Positions 25,237 through 32,319 of a stretch of DNA of 34,910 bases are shown in pieces. The notes under the pieces were generated by a model. The model did not search any database. It saw only the letters and a program-made list of their open reading frames with translations, and had not been told where the DNA came from. Position 1 is the stretch's first letter; each line of letters opens with the position of its first letter. A program made the position numbers and the translations under genes. Origin of the DNA: an uncultured Gammaproteobacteria bacterium (GTDB lineage Bacteria; Pseudomonadota; Gammaproteobacteria; Ga0077536); NCBI GenBank assembly GCA_938075585.1, contig CALJHG010000019.1:1-34910 (forward strand). Reading direction: 5' to 3'.

Positions 25237-25771
25237 TTTGCGATTAACACTCCGCCGTTAATTTAATGATTAATTAGTTGTCAGCGTCGTTCTCTGGAAC
25301 TATGTATTTCCTATTTGAGACTAAATCAAGCTACTCAGGTGTCATGCTTAGTTTGAACTGGTAACATTAGCAAGACCTTACGCGGGCTAAATTTAGGTGT
25401 TTTACTGTTTCACATGTAGAAACACAACTGACAAACGGATATACGGTGGTCGGCATGAATAAGTTTAATGAAATGTCTAAGAACTTCTCGCTGCGATTTA
25501 TCATGTCGATATCAGTACGCGACGGCACTTTTTAATGGGGTACTCTAGTGATTTTGTATTTCCGTATATGCAGCGAACCTTTCATCCGCTTAAACAATAA
25601 TAGCGAGCATAATTCTTCGGTATAATATAAAGCTATATTGGACCGTAGCGCGTAGGCCAGATTGTTGTTGCCAGCGTAAACATTAACGATGCTTAAAATA
25701 TCGGTTTTTTAGTTTTCTTTTGGGCTGTATGGTCTCATTGCTTCTTTGAGAACTGTTAGCAAGGTTGGAAG
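25237..25771. other. 535-base intergenic region without a convincing gene
   Basis: A long gap between the divergent peroxiredoxin and the DUF6607-like gene. Contents I can see: a 19-base palindrome (25406-25424, listed separately), a 26-codon ORF with no ribosome binding site (25455-25535), and an isolated TATAAT at 25621-25626 without a good -35 box. No tRNA, clear ncRNA or terminator stem is apparent. Its length and A+T-rich patches leave room for an unrecognised small RNA or a decayed gene. Confidence 0.4.
25406..25424. promoter_or_regulatory. Palindromic operator-like site
   Basis: TGTTTC-ACATGTA-GAAACA: two perfect 6-base arms separated by 7 bases, with ACATGT inside also self-complementary. 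The GTTTC/GAAAC arms resemble sites used by TetR-type regulators, including fatty-acid-responsive ones, but the spacing differs from the PsrA consensus. It lies 182 bases upstream of the peroxiredoxin start (minus strand) and about 350 bases upstream of the DUF6607-like gene. Confidence 0.4.
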
Positions 25772-26911
25772 ATGGATATAAAAATGAATTGTTTCTTGCG
25801 CAAAGGGTTCTATTCTTTAACGTTTTTTGTAGTCTGGTCTGGTGTCGCTACTGCAGTAGGTGTTCCTCAATCAGATAAGCAACAATTTACTTATGCTTGG
25901 CCTTTCACTTCGATGGATAGTATGAAACCCAGAGGTGGTATGACTCAAGGAGTCGATGTGACCTTACAACTGGAGCCGGACGAACTGTGGTTGCGCATAC
26001 AGGAAAGCAGCCTACCAAAAATTGAAAAGGATCGAAGAGCAATAAGAGCGATGTCTGGTTCTTTCCGAGCATCATTTGATTTTCTTGAGCTTGTGGGTTT
26101 TGAAGAAGACTATCAGCCTAAGAGGCCTTATCAATCATGGGGAACTGAATATGTTTATGTTGTTACTGACGATCCTTTTTTTATAAGCCTGCAACATGTG
26201 TTGGTGATGAGCTTTGTAAATCCGAGCAATAACATCGTTACTTCTGCTGTGGTCAAGCACTGGAGGCAAGACTGGAGTTATGAAGATACTTTTTTAAACG
26301 TATTTGACAAACACAACACCTGGAAACGAGTTAAGTTACATGAGGACGATGTTGCGGGAAAATGGTCGCAAGCTGTATTCCAAGTTGACGATTCGCCACG
26401 ATACGAAGCCATCGGGCAGTGGGTACATAGTAGCAATTATTCCTCCTGGGAAAGCAATGAGACACGACGGCCATTACCTCGACGAGAGTTTAGCGTCCGC
26501 GATGATTACGACTTACTGGTGGGTCGAAATCGGCATACGATCACGCCAACAGGGTGGGTGCATGAGGAAGATAATCTCAAGGTGGCCTTAGATGAATCAG
26601 ACGACGAGCGCAATGTAGCACGCGAGACAGGATTCAACCGGTACGAAAGAATTGTTGATCATGATTTTTCTGCTGGACATAAGTACTGGACTAAAACTAA
26701 AGGGTTTTGGAAGGATGTGCGGGCAGCTTGGGACACTAGATTGCGGCTCTACGATGAGCTCATTCTCCGCGAGATAGTTGAGGAAAGACGACTCTTTCAA
26801 GTCATGTTCGATTACGCCGAAGGTATTCCGGTGGAGGGCGGCTATGACTCAGAGGATGGGAAGCGATTTATAACTGATACACTTGACGAGTTCACGACAG
26901 TGCCTCGGTAG
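25772..26911 (+). CDS. Exported conserved protein, DUF6607-like
   Basis: A 379-aa protein with an N-terminal signal peptide (hydrophobic residues about 11-28, cleavage near ATA-VG). The body is rich in Trp, Tyr and acidic residues. Long conserved-looking stretches include GKWSQAVFQVDDSPRYEA, RPLPRREFSVRDDYD and RNRHTITPTGWVHEEDN. From memory these phrases match the uncharacterised family DUF6607; this is not verified. No catalytic motif is recognised. It is likely periplasmic or surface-located. AAGG precedes the first ATG by 7 bases; an in-frame ATG four codons on is an alternative start. It stands alone upstream of the Old Yellow Enzyme gene, with 97 bases between. Confidence 0.8.
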   Translation: MDIKMNCFLRKGFYSLTFFVVWSGVATAVGVPQSDKQQFTYAWPFTSMDSMKPRGGMTQGVDVTLQLEPDELWLRIQESSLPKIEKDRRAIRAMSGSFRASFDFLELVGFEEDYQPKRPYQSWGTEYVYVVTDDPFFISLQHVLVMSFVNPSNNIVTSAVVKHWRQDWSYEDTFLNVFDKHNTWKRVKLHEDDVAGKWSQAVFQVDDSPRYEAIGQWVHSSNYSSWESNETRRPLPRREFSVRDDYDLLVGRNRHTITPTGWVHEEDNLKVALDESDDERNVARETGFNRYERIVDHDFSAGHKYWTKTKGFWKDVRAAWDTRLRLYDELILREIVEERRLFQVMFDYAEGIPVEGGYDSEDGKRFITDTLDEFTTVPR

Positions 26912-27008
26912 CCGCGTTGCCTCGATTTATCTTGGGAGAAATTTCGTGATAGCATACTCCTCGTTTTGTTCGCTCTCCGAAAAATTATAACTAATTAAGG
27001 AATGTAAA

Positions 27009-28124
27009 ATGAGTTCTGTATTTACTCCTCTGACATTTAACCGAGGTCCTGAGATGAAAAATCGATTCATGTTAGCTCCTCTTACAAACACTCAAAGCCA
27101 TGAAGATGGGGTTTGTTCGGAGGACGAATATAACTGGCTGACTAAACGCGCCGAAGGTGGATTTGGTTTGACCATGACCTGCGCTGCGCACGTTCAGGCG
27201 GAAGGGAAGGGTTTTCCGGGTCAGCTCGGTATTTTCTCAGACGAACATATTACTGGACTAACTCGTTTGGCGAACACTATCAAGAAACATGGGAGCGTAG
27301 CGATTGCGCAGCTTTATCATGGCGGGATGCGCTGTCCCGCGGATGTGATTGGCACGCAGCCGCTGAGTGCCTCCGATAATGACAAGTGGGGTGCTAGAGC
27401 GATGACCACGGTCGAAGTCGAATCAATGATAGAGGCGTTTATCGCTGCAGCTGAGAGGGCCGAAAAAGCAGGTTTTGATGGGGTAGAGCTTCATGGAGCG
27501 CACGGATATTTACTAGCACAGTTTCTGTCAGCTGAATTTAACTTGAGGGCGGATAAATTTGGAGGGTCCTTACAAAACCGGCAAAGGCCATTAATGCAGA
27601 TTATAGATGGGATTCGGGCACGGTGTGGTAATGAATTTATGCTTGGGGTGCGGTTGTCTCCCGAGCGTTTTGGGATGGATTTGGCCGAAATTTTGAGTCT
27701 TGTAGAGAACTTACTAGATGATGAAAAAATTGAGTTTCTAGACATGTCGCTTTGGGATGTATTTAAACAACCAGAGGAAGACGCTTATGCTGGAAAGAGC
27801 TTACTGTCCTACTTCACATCGATACCCCGCAAAAACGTCCGGCTAGGGGTTGCGGGTAAAATTACGACACCTGCCGATATCCAACGAGCTCTTGATCAAG
27901 GTGTTGATTGGGTGATGCTGGGTCGCGCAGGGATACTGCATCACAACTATCCTGAGCTATTGAGAGCTAATGCAGATTTCTCACCCACTAAATTACCAGT
28001 ATCGGAAACTTATCTACTCAGTGAAGGATTAAGCCAAACATTTGTGGAGTATATGAAAGTTTGGAAAGGGTTTGTCAAAGACGCCGAGGGTTTTGTTGAC
28101 AATGATGTCATTTTAAATAGTTAA
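27009..28124 (+). CDS. Old Yellow Enzyme family NADH:flavin oxidoreductase
   Basis: A 371-aa FMN-dependent TIM barrel. Features: NRFMLAPLTNTQS (18-30), QLYHGG near 101, the active-site HGAHGYLLAQFLS segment, NLRADKFGGSLQNRQR, and the C-terminal phosphate-binding VMLGRAGI. The HxxH pair in ELHGAHGY is the usual proton/substrate anchor. Members reduce activated C=C bonds of enones, 2,4-dienoyl-CoAs or nitro compounds; no C-terminal Fe-S/NAD module is present, so it is the short form. AAGGA lies 7 bases before the ATG. A strong hairpin follows 20 bases after its stop. It fits reduction of an unsaturated ketone intermediate. Confidence 0.93.
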   Translation: MSSVFTPLTFNRGPEMKNRFMLAPLTNTQSHEDGVCSEDEYNWLTKRAEGGFGLTMTCAAHVQAEGKGFPGQLGIFSDEHITGLTRLANTIKKHGSVAIAQLYHGGMRCPADVIGTQPLSASDNDKWGARAMTTVEVESMIEAFIAAAERAEKAGFDGVELHGAHGYLLAQFLSAEFNLRADKFGGSLQNRQRPLMQIIDGIRARCGNEFMLGVRLSPERFGMDLAEILSLVENLLDDEKIEFLDMSLWDVFKQPEEDAYAGKSLLSYFTSIPRKNVRLGVAGKITTPADIQRALDQGVDWVMLGRAGILHHNYPELLRANADFSPTKLPVSETYLLSEGLSQTFVEYMKVWKGFVKDAEGFVDNDVILNS

Positions 28125-28143
28125 GCCTCATCAGGTTTTAGGG

Positions 28144-28166
28144 AAAGGGCCTGAAAAAGGCCCTTT
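28144..28166. terminator. Bidirectional terminator hairpin between OYE and GST genes
   Basis: A perfect 8-base stem AAAGGGCC / GGCCCTTT with a 7-base A-rich loop, in the 61-base gap between two convergent genes. The stem ends in TTT on either strand, so it can serve both the plus-strand OYE gene and the minus-strand GST gene, although the U-tracts are short. Confidence 0.85.
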
Positions 28167-28185
28167 GGTGTCTGGTTTGCTGATT

Positions 28186-29034
28186 CTAACTTGATATCTT
28201 GAAGTCATCCGCATGATGCCTCTCGGCCATCTGCTCTTCTTCTGGCCCCCAAGTTTTGTTTACTCGTTGGCCTCTGAGAACCGCTGGTCTTGACTGTATT
28301 TCATTCGCCCATCGGGAGACATTTTTATAAGACGCGGTATCTAGGAATTCTTGCGCATCGTACAGAGTATTAACGACTAGACTCCCATACCAGGAATAAA
28401 CTGCGATGTCGGATATATTGTAGTCGTCGCCACATAAGAATTGTCTTTGTGCAAGATTTTTATCTAAAACATCTAGCTGACGTTTTACTTCCATACTAAA
28501 GCGATCGATGCAGTACTCTATCTTGATTGGAGCATAGCTATAGAAGTGGCCAAATCCGCCGCCAAGGTAAGGCGCGCTTCCCATTTGCCAAAAAAGCCAC
28601 GACATGCATTCAGCCCTTGCGCCGGGTTCTGTAGGCAAGAACAACTGAAATTTTTCCGCGAGATATACTAGGATTGCACCGGACTCAAATACCCGAGTAG
28701 GAACCTCGGTACTCGTATCGAGTAACGCTGGGATCTTCGAATTGGGGTTAATAGCTACAAAGTCGCTACCAAATTGATCACCTTCACCAATATTTATGAG
28801 ATAAGCGTCATACTCTGCATCAGTTATGCCGAGCTCTATTAGTTCCTCGAGCAGGACAGTGACTTTTACGCCGTTAGGCGTCGCCAAAGAGTAAAGTTGT
28901 AGTGGGTTTTTACCAACAGGCAAAGTTTTTTCATGAGTAGCGCCAGAAATTGGGCGGTTAATTTTGGTCCACTTGCCACCATCTTGATCGTTCCATTTCC
29001 ATACTTTTGGCGGAGTATAAGTTTCATCGTTCAT
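28186..29034 (-). CDS. yghU: YghU-like glutathione S-transferase / disulfide-bond reductase
   Basis: A 282-aa GST that follows E. coli YghU from near start to end: the N-terminal extension with INRPISGATHEKTLPVGKNP, LQLYSLATPNGVKVTVLLEE, NPNSKIPALLD (GSH-binding cis-Pro loop), ESGAILVYLAEKF, and the GGGFGHFYSYAPIKIEY segment of the helical domain. YghU binds two GSH or one GSSG and has disulfide-bond reductase activity. The frame opens at a GTG at 29046, but that GTG lies in the Shine-Dalgarno AGGTGA, so the ATG at 29034 is the likely start. It is single-gene, convergent with the OYE gene. Confidence 0.94.
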   Translation of the reverse strand: MNDETYTPPKVWKWNDQDGGKWTKINRPISGATHEKTLPVGKNPLQLYSLATPNGVKVTVLLEELIELGITDAEYDAYLINIGEGDQFGSDFVAINPNSKIPALLDTSTEVPTRVFESGAILVYLAEKFQLFLPTEPGARAECMSWLFWQMGSAPYLGGGFGHFYSYAPIKIEYCIDRFSMEVKRQLDVLDKNLAQRQFLCGDDYNISDIAVYSWYGSLVVNTLYDAQEFLDTASYKNVSRWANEIQSRPAVLRGQRVNKTWGPEEEQMAERHHADDFKISS

Positions 29035-29226
29035 AATTAATTTCACCTATAAATTATTTGTGGCAGTCTTAATTAGCTAAGCGTACGCATGGTTAGATAG
29101 GCAAGACGCTTTGGACGCTAATTACACCATGAAGGATATAGTAGAGTGACTGATTAATCTAACTTGTATAGTAACTTGTTAGTCGATTGAAATGTACAGA
29201 AAAAATGCAAATGCTCAGAATACAGA

Positions 29227-29249
29227 ACGTTCAGTGAGTCACTGCTCGT
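29227..29249. promoter_or_regulatory. 23-base imperfect palindrome upstream of the GST gene
   Basis: The core CAGTGA-G-TCACTG (29232-29244) is a perfect palindrome, and outer ACG / CGT triplets extend the symmetry after two mismatched bases each side. It sits 18 bases past the stop of the small membrane gene and about 190 bases upstream of the GST start, both on the minus strand. No T-run follows closely, so it reads more as an operator than a terminator, though either is possible. Confidence 0.4.
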
Positions 29250-29266
29250 TGATCTGTTACGACCGT

Positions 29267-29428
29267 CTAGTCGAGCAGGGCGTACAAAAGAAGCCCGATA
29301 GCGAGTACTAGCGTGACACCGCCAATCATATAAACAGCTTTTATACGCTCCGCAAAGGCAGGGGCGAACAGCCTAAGAAGAAGCAAGGCTATTATTATAG
29401 CGATAGCAATTCTAATGAGGGGAGCCAT
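29267..29428 (-). CDS. Small two-helix membrane protein (53 aa)
   Basis: A 53-aa frame: an N-terminal helix (about residues 4-25, very Leu/Ile-rich), a short KAVY-containing loop preceded by AERIK, and a second helix (about 34-51) ending YALLD. Its ATG shares one base with the stop of the upstream 74-aa gene (TAATG), which argues it is real and translationally coupled. No recognised family. It could be a small inner-membrane subunit or stress protein; I cannot say more. Confidence 0.6.
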   Translation of the reverse strand: MAPLIRIAIAIIIALLLLRLFAPAFAERIKAVYMIGGVTLVLAIGLLLYALLD

Positions 29429-29652
29429 TAGTGGTTTTCTCGCTTAATTCTAACTAATTCATAAAAGCTAAATCCAATGAATGCGATCAGACTTAGGCTA
29501 ATAGGTGGGGCTACAACAAGGGCGACCAAGTACCATCCATTGACGATCTCGCTGCCTGTAGCCAGAAAACCAATAACCAAAAACAGCGAAGCGCCAAACC
29601 AGCTAAAACTTGCTAGCTTAACAACAGTCATTGTCAAGGCCTTGTATCGCAT
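29428..29652 (-). CDS. Small two-helix membrane protein (74 aa)
   Basis: A 74-aa protein with hydrophobic segments at about residues 12-32 and 38-64 and a basic C-terminus (RIKRENH). No known domain is recognised. Met7 (29634) has an AAGG box 8 bases upstream and may be the true start, giving 68 aa. It overlaps the 53-aa gene by one base, and together they form a tiny two-gene unit 66 bases after the VOC protein gene on the same strand, so all three may be cotranscribed. Confidence 0.65.
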   Translation of the reverse strand: MRYKALTMTVVKLASFSWFGASLFLVIGFLATGSEIVNGWYLVALVVAPPISLSLIAFIGFSFYELVRIKRENH

Positions 29653-29718
29653 AATGTAAGAAATTCATCCTTCAAAGTATTTGTACTTTTTATTGTAGCA
29701 GTACTTGCTTTCTTGTGC

Positions 29719-30420
29719 TTAATCTTCTAACCACCATGGCCCAGCAAGTGAGACCCTTTGGGCTACTTCAACCCAACGTCCATCTGGATCTTTTATGAAA
29801 GAAATTCTTGCTATTTTCCCTATCGAATAGGGCGCTTCTCCGGGTTCAACCCCTGCGTCCATTAGTGCGGCATAAGTATTATCAATTTGCCTCACGTGGA
29901 TCGTAAAATACCTGAGTCCTTTATCAACCCAGTGTCTGGCCCGGCTGGCATTAGGGTCTTTCTCAAGGAAGATTATTGAATCGCCTAGCTGGAATGTATT
30001 GTCGGAAATCGCTGCACACTCTAAATCGTCTTGGTAAAATTTTTTATATAACTCAATTCTACTGGTCTTTATGCAGATCCCCACGCCCGTAACCGAATTG
30101 TATCCAGGAGGGACAAACATTATTTCATTACCATCTGGGTCAAATACAGTTTCTGGTGTCGTCTGACCTTCCCTAGCGATCACTAACTTAGCGTACCACC
30201 CAGGATTGTTGTTGAACAAATTTTTTGAGGTGTTTATTTTTATTATTGAGTCACCTAACTTATGACGATACTGCGTTAGCCCATGGTTAAACTTTACAGG
30301 AGGCTCATAGTCCAATCCTACTTCAATCCTCCAGAAGTCCAGAGTTTTCGCCAAGTCTTCGGTGAAATAACCTACGTCAATGACCGATTTCGCAAGTGAC
30401 ATTTTCTTTTTTGCGTTCAT
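29719..30420 (-). CDS. Double-module VOC/glyoxalase family protein
   Basis: A 233-aa protein made of two vicinal-oxygen-chelate halves. The first (about 8-115) has VGYFTEDLAKTLDFWR and ends DPDGNEIMFVPP. The second (about 118-228) has LRYFTIHVRQIDNTYAALMDAG and ends IKDPDGRWVEVAQR. The fold includes glyoxalase I, extradiol dioxygenases and resistance proteins. Several usual metal ligands look replaced: the first-strand His is Asp in module 1, and its final Glu is Met. The second module keeps a Glu in DGRWVEV. Enzyme type cannot be assigned. It is divergent from the RidA-like gene. The frame opens at a TTG one codon before the chosen ATG; the ribosome binding site is weak. Confidence 0.82.
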   Translation of the reverse strand: MNAKKKMSLAKSVIDVGYFTEDLAKTLDFWRIEVGLDYEPPVKFNHGLTQYRHKLGDSIIKINTSKNLFNNNPGWYAKLVIAREGQTTPETVFDPDGNEIMFVPPGYNSVTGVGICIKTSRIELYKKFYQDDLECAAISDNTFQLGDSIIFLEKDPNASRARHWVDKGLRYFTIHVRQIDNTYAALMDAGVEPGEAPYSIGKIARISFIKDPDGRWVEVAQRVSLAGPWWLED

Positions 30421-30454
30421 CAAGATAGCTTAACAGAAAATTACCCATAAACTT

Positions 30455-30483
30455 TTGTCATTTAATCGAAGTGCCTGTAGTGT
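30455..30483 (+). promoter_or_regulatory. Candidate promoter for the RidA-MaoC-NTF2 operon
   Basis: TTGTCA at 30455-30460, a 17-base spacer, then TAGTGT at 30478-30483 in the 95-base divergent gap between the VOC and RidA-like genes. The -35 is good and the -10 is weak (an overlapping TGTAAT is an alternative). It is 32 bases ahead of the ATG. Confidence 0.35.
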
Positions 30484-30515
30484 AATAAATAGAGGTAATT
30501 AAGGAGACAAATTGA

Positions 30516-30989
30516 ATGAAAGTATCCGATGCATTGTGTTTTCAATTAGTGGCTACGCTAGTACTAGTTTTGGCCTGTCAAATCTCTTTAGTGGGCGCTT
30601 CATCCAGAATTGATATTGTGCCAGAGTCCATGCGAATTATTAACGAACGTTACCATTACTCACCTGCTGTAAGAGCTGGGAACATGCTTTTTATTGCGGG
30701 TCAGGTCGGAAGAGACGCTGATATGAATGTTGTGGAAGGGAAAGAAGCTCAGATAGTTCAGGCGTTTGAGAATCTGAAGTTGGTCTTGAACGAAGCCTCT
30801 GCAGACTTTGATGATGTTGTAGAGATCGTAACTTATCATACCGATATGCGTGATCTCGCGTTGGTAGTTGAAGTAAAAGATCGATACTTTATGAATAGGT
30901 ATCCTACTTGGACCGGTGTAGGAGTCAGCGCACTTTCAACACCCGGCCTCGAATTTGAAATTAAGGCGACAGCCTATTTGGAGCGCTAA
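30516..30989 (+). CDS. Exported RidA/YjgF-family protein
   Basis: A 157-aa Rid-fold protein with an N-terminal hydrophobic segment (about residues 8-28) that most RidA proteins lack. VLAC at 18-21 could be a lipobox, making it a lipoprotein; otherwise cleavage near VGA-SS is likely. The Rid domain is intact (YSPAVRAGNMLFIAGQVG, ENLKLVLNEAS, FEIKATAYL). RidA deaminates 2-aminoacrylate-type imines using a conserved Arg (Arg105 in E. coli); here the aligned residue is Trp132 in YPTWTGVGVSAL. Classical imine deaminase activity is therefore doubtful. AAGGAG sits 9 bases before the ATG. It heads an operon with MaoC and NTF2-like genes. Confidence 0.87.
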   Translation: MKVSDALCFQLVATLVLVLACQISLVGASSRIDIVPESMRIINERYHYSPAVRAGNMLFIAGQVGRDADMNVVEGKEAQIVQAFENLKLVLNEASADFDDVVEIVTYHTDMRDLALVVEVKDRYFMNRYPTWTGVGVSALSTPGLEFEIKATAYLER

Positions 30990-30998
30990 GGAGTCAAG

Positions 30999-31463
30999 GT
31001 GTCTAAGAATATAACGAAGTTTTTTTTCGAAGATTTTACTGTCGGACAAAAATTTGAAGGGAAGGGGATTACACTCACAGAGGCGAGTATTATTGAATTT
31101 GCGCTTAGCTATGATCCTCAACCGTTTCATATCGACGCACAAGCTGGAGAGCAGAGTTCTTTTGAAGGACTTATTGCAAGCGGGTTTCAAACTATAGCGA
31201 TAACTTTTAGAAGTTTTTGGGAAACTGGAGTTATGGCTTACTGTGGCGCTGGTGGCGGTGGAATAGATACCGTGAAGTGGCACAAGCCGGTGCGTCCAGG
31301 CGACACCATTACCACCACCGCGATCGTTCTTGAAGTGGTACCGTCTAAATCTAAGCCGGAACAAGGTATTGTTCGGATGCGTTATGAAGGGAGTAATCAG
31401 AACGGACATAAAGTTATTACGGTAGAGATCCCTCAAATAATGAAAAGAGCCCCAAAAATCTAA
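30999..31463 (+). CDS. MaoC-like hot-dog dehydratase/hydratase
   Basis: A 154-aa single hot-dog domain of the MaoC/R-specific enoyl-CoA hydratase family. The hydratase motif contains the Asp and His of YDPQPFHIDA and is followed by the helix GLIASGFQT; the C-terminal strand region has HKPVRPGDTITTTA. Members add water to enoyl-CoA or remove it. It starts at GTG with AAGGAG overlapping the stop codon of the RidA-like gene, so translation is coupled. It points to CoA-linked intermediates in the pathway, matching the acyl-CoA ligase at 14955 and the probable enoyl-CoA hydratase at the window end. Confidence 0.92.
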   Translation: MSKNITKFFFEDFTVGQKFEGKGITLTEASIIEFALSYDPQPFHIDAQAGEQSSFEGLIASGFQTIAITFRSFWETGVMAYCGAGGGGIDTVKWHKPVRPGDTITTTAIVLEVVPSKSKPEQGIVRMRYEGSNQNGHKVITVEIPQIMKRAPKI

Positions 31464-31477
31464 AGCTGGAGTGGAAA

Positions 31478-31951
31478 ATGGAGTTAGAGGAACGTATTAA
31501 TCGACTTGAAAGTAAGGTGGACTCTCTCGAGAGTAAGGATGCGATTCGCTCATTATTGAGTAATTACGCGGTAGCGGTTGATGGTAAGGACAGATTGTTA
31601 CTGGAGAAAATTTTTTCCGTGGACGCTTGGGTTAGTATTCCAGAGTGGGATGTCGATGTCTCGGGTAGGGAAAGTGTGCTTGAGTTTTATGATGAATATT
31701 GGGCTCGTTTTGATCATCCGCGGCGATATTTTGCTAACGAATCTTTTGAAATTGATGCCGGAAATGCAAAAGTTTTTATGTATTGGCATGTGACGCAGGA
31801 AAATGATGGCGAGTCTTGGTTAGGCTGGGGTACTTACGAGTGGTCATTCATAAAAACAGATAGGCATTGGCAAATAGCTGGAGTCATTATAGATATCCTC
31901 GCAATGACTACGCTTAAGAAAGGCTGGGCTGGCTCAGAAAAAATTTTTTGA
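31478..31951 (+). CDS. SnoaL/NTF2-like protein (second copy)
   Basis: A 157-aa NTF2-like protein with an N-terminal coiled helix (MELEERINRLESKVDSLESK) and SnoaL-type core (LLSNYAVAVDGKDRLLLEKIF, of which residues about 27-46 are typical). It is related in plan to the 144-aa copy at 18966 but clearly diverged; the usual His in the middle strand region is less obvious, with RRYFANESFEID in its place. The function could be dehydration, isomerisation or ligand binding. It is the third gene of the RidA-MaoC-NTF2 operon, with GGAG 6 bases before its ATG. Confidence 0.83.
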   Translation: MELEERINRLESKVDSLESKDAIRSLLSNYAVAVDGKDRLLLEKIFSVDAWVSIPEWDVDVSGRESVLEFYDEYWARFDHPRRYFANESFEIDAGNAKVFMYWHVTQENDGESWLGWGTYEWSFIKTDRHWQIAGVIIDILAMTTLKKGWAGSEKIF

Positions 31952-31952
31952 C

Positions 31953-31966
31953 CCAACCATCGTTGG
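31953..31966. terminator. Weak terminator hairpin
   Basis: CCAAC-CATC-GTTGG forms a 5-base stem with a 4-base loop, followed on the plus strand by TTATTTTT and flanked on the other side by a run of A. It lies in the 22-base gap between convergent NTF2-like and ferredoxin genes. Position and T-rich tail are right, but the stem is short. Confidence 0.45.
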
Positions 31967-31973
31967 TTATTTT

Positions 31974-32285
31974 TCAATGCTGAGCGACAGGTAGATACAC
32001 CCTTAGGCCATCTAAATCATCTGAAACTGGTATTTGACACCCTAGTCGACTATCGGGTGTGGCGCTATCAGCAATGCTCAACATCGTTTTCTCTTCTTCA
32101 TCAACGACACTACTAATGCTTTGTCGTATGTAAACATGGCAAGTAGCACAAGCGCAGTTGCCGCCACAATCGCCGTCAATACCAGGGACGTCATTATTGA
32201 TCGCTGCGGCCATAATAGAATCCCCGTTATCAGCTTCGACAACGTGCTCTGTTCCGTCGGGTTGTATGAAGACTAGTTTCGTCAT
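31974..32285 (-). CDS. 2Fe-2S ferredoxin, adrenodoxin/putidaredoxin type
   Basis: A 103-aa plant/vertebrate-type ferredoxin with the P450-donor spacing: Cys40-x5-Cys46-x2-Cys49 and a distal Cys83 in DSRLGCQIPV. A fifth Cys (Cys44) lies within the cluster loop (CGGNCACATC). It carries electrons from an NAD(P)H ferredoxin reductase to a class I P450. Directly downstream of the 32320 P450 on the same strand (34-base gap, AAGGA ribosome site), it is very likely that enzyme's partner and perhaps also serves the P450 at 22225. No ferredoxin reductase gene is in the window. Confidence 0.95.
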   Translation of the reverse strand: MTKLVFIQPDGTEHVVEADNGDSIMAAAINNDVPGIDGDCGGNCACATCHVYIRQSISSVVDEEEKTMLSIADSATPDSRLGCQIPVSDDLDGLRVYLPVAQH

Positions 32286-32319
32286 CTCGTGTCCTTAATT
32301 CCAAATTACGATTATTCCA

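Noticed and set aside
25455-25535. 26-codon ORF in the long intergenic region
   Set aside because: No ribosome binding site or partner gene; this length is expected by chance.
30936-31436. 166-codon open frame antisense to the MaoC-like gene
   Set aside because: It lies opposite a well supported MaoC gene, has no ribosome binding site and its Arg/Leu/Ser-rich translation matches no fold pattern.
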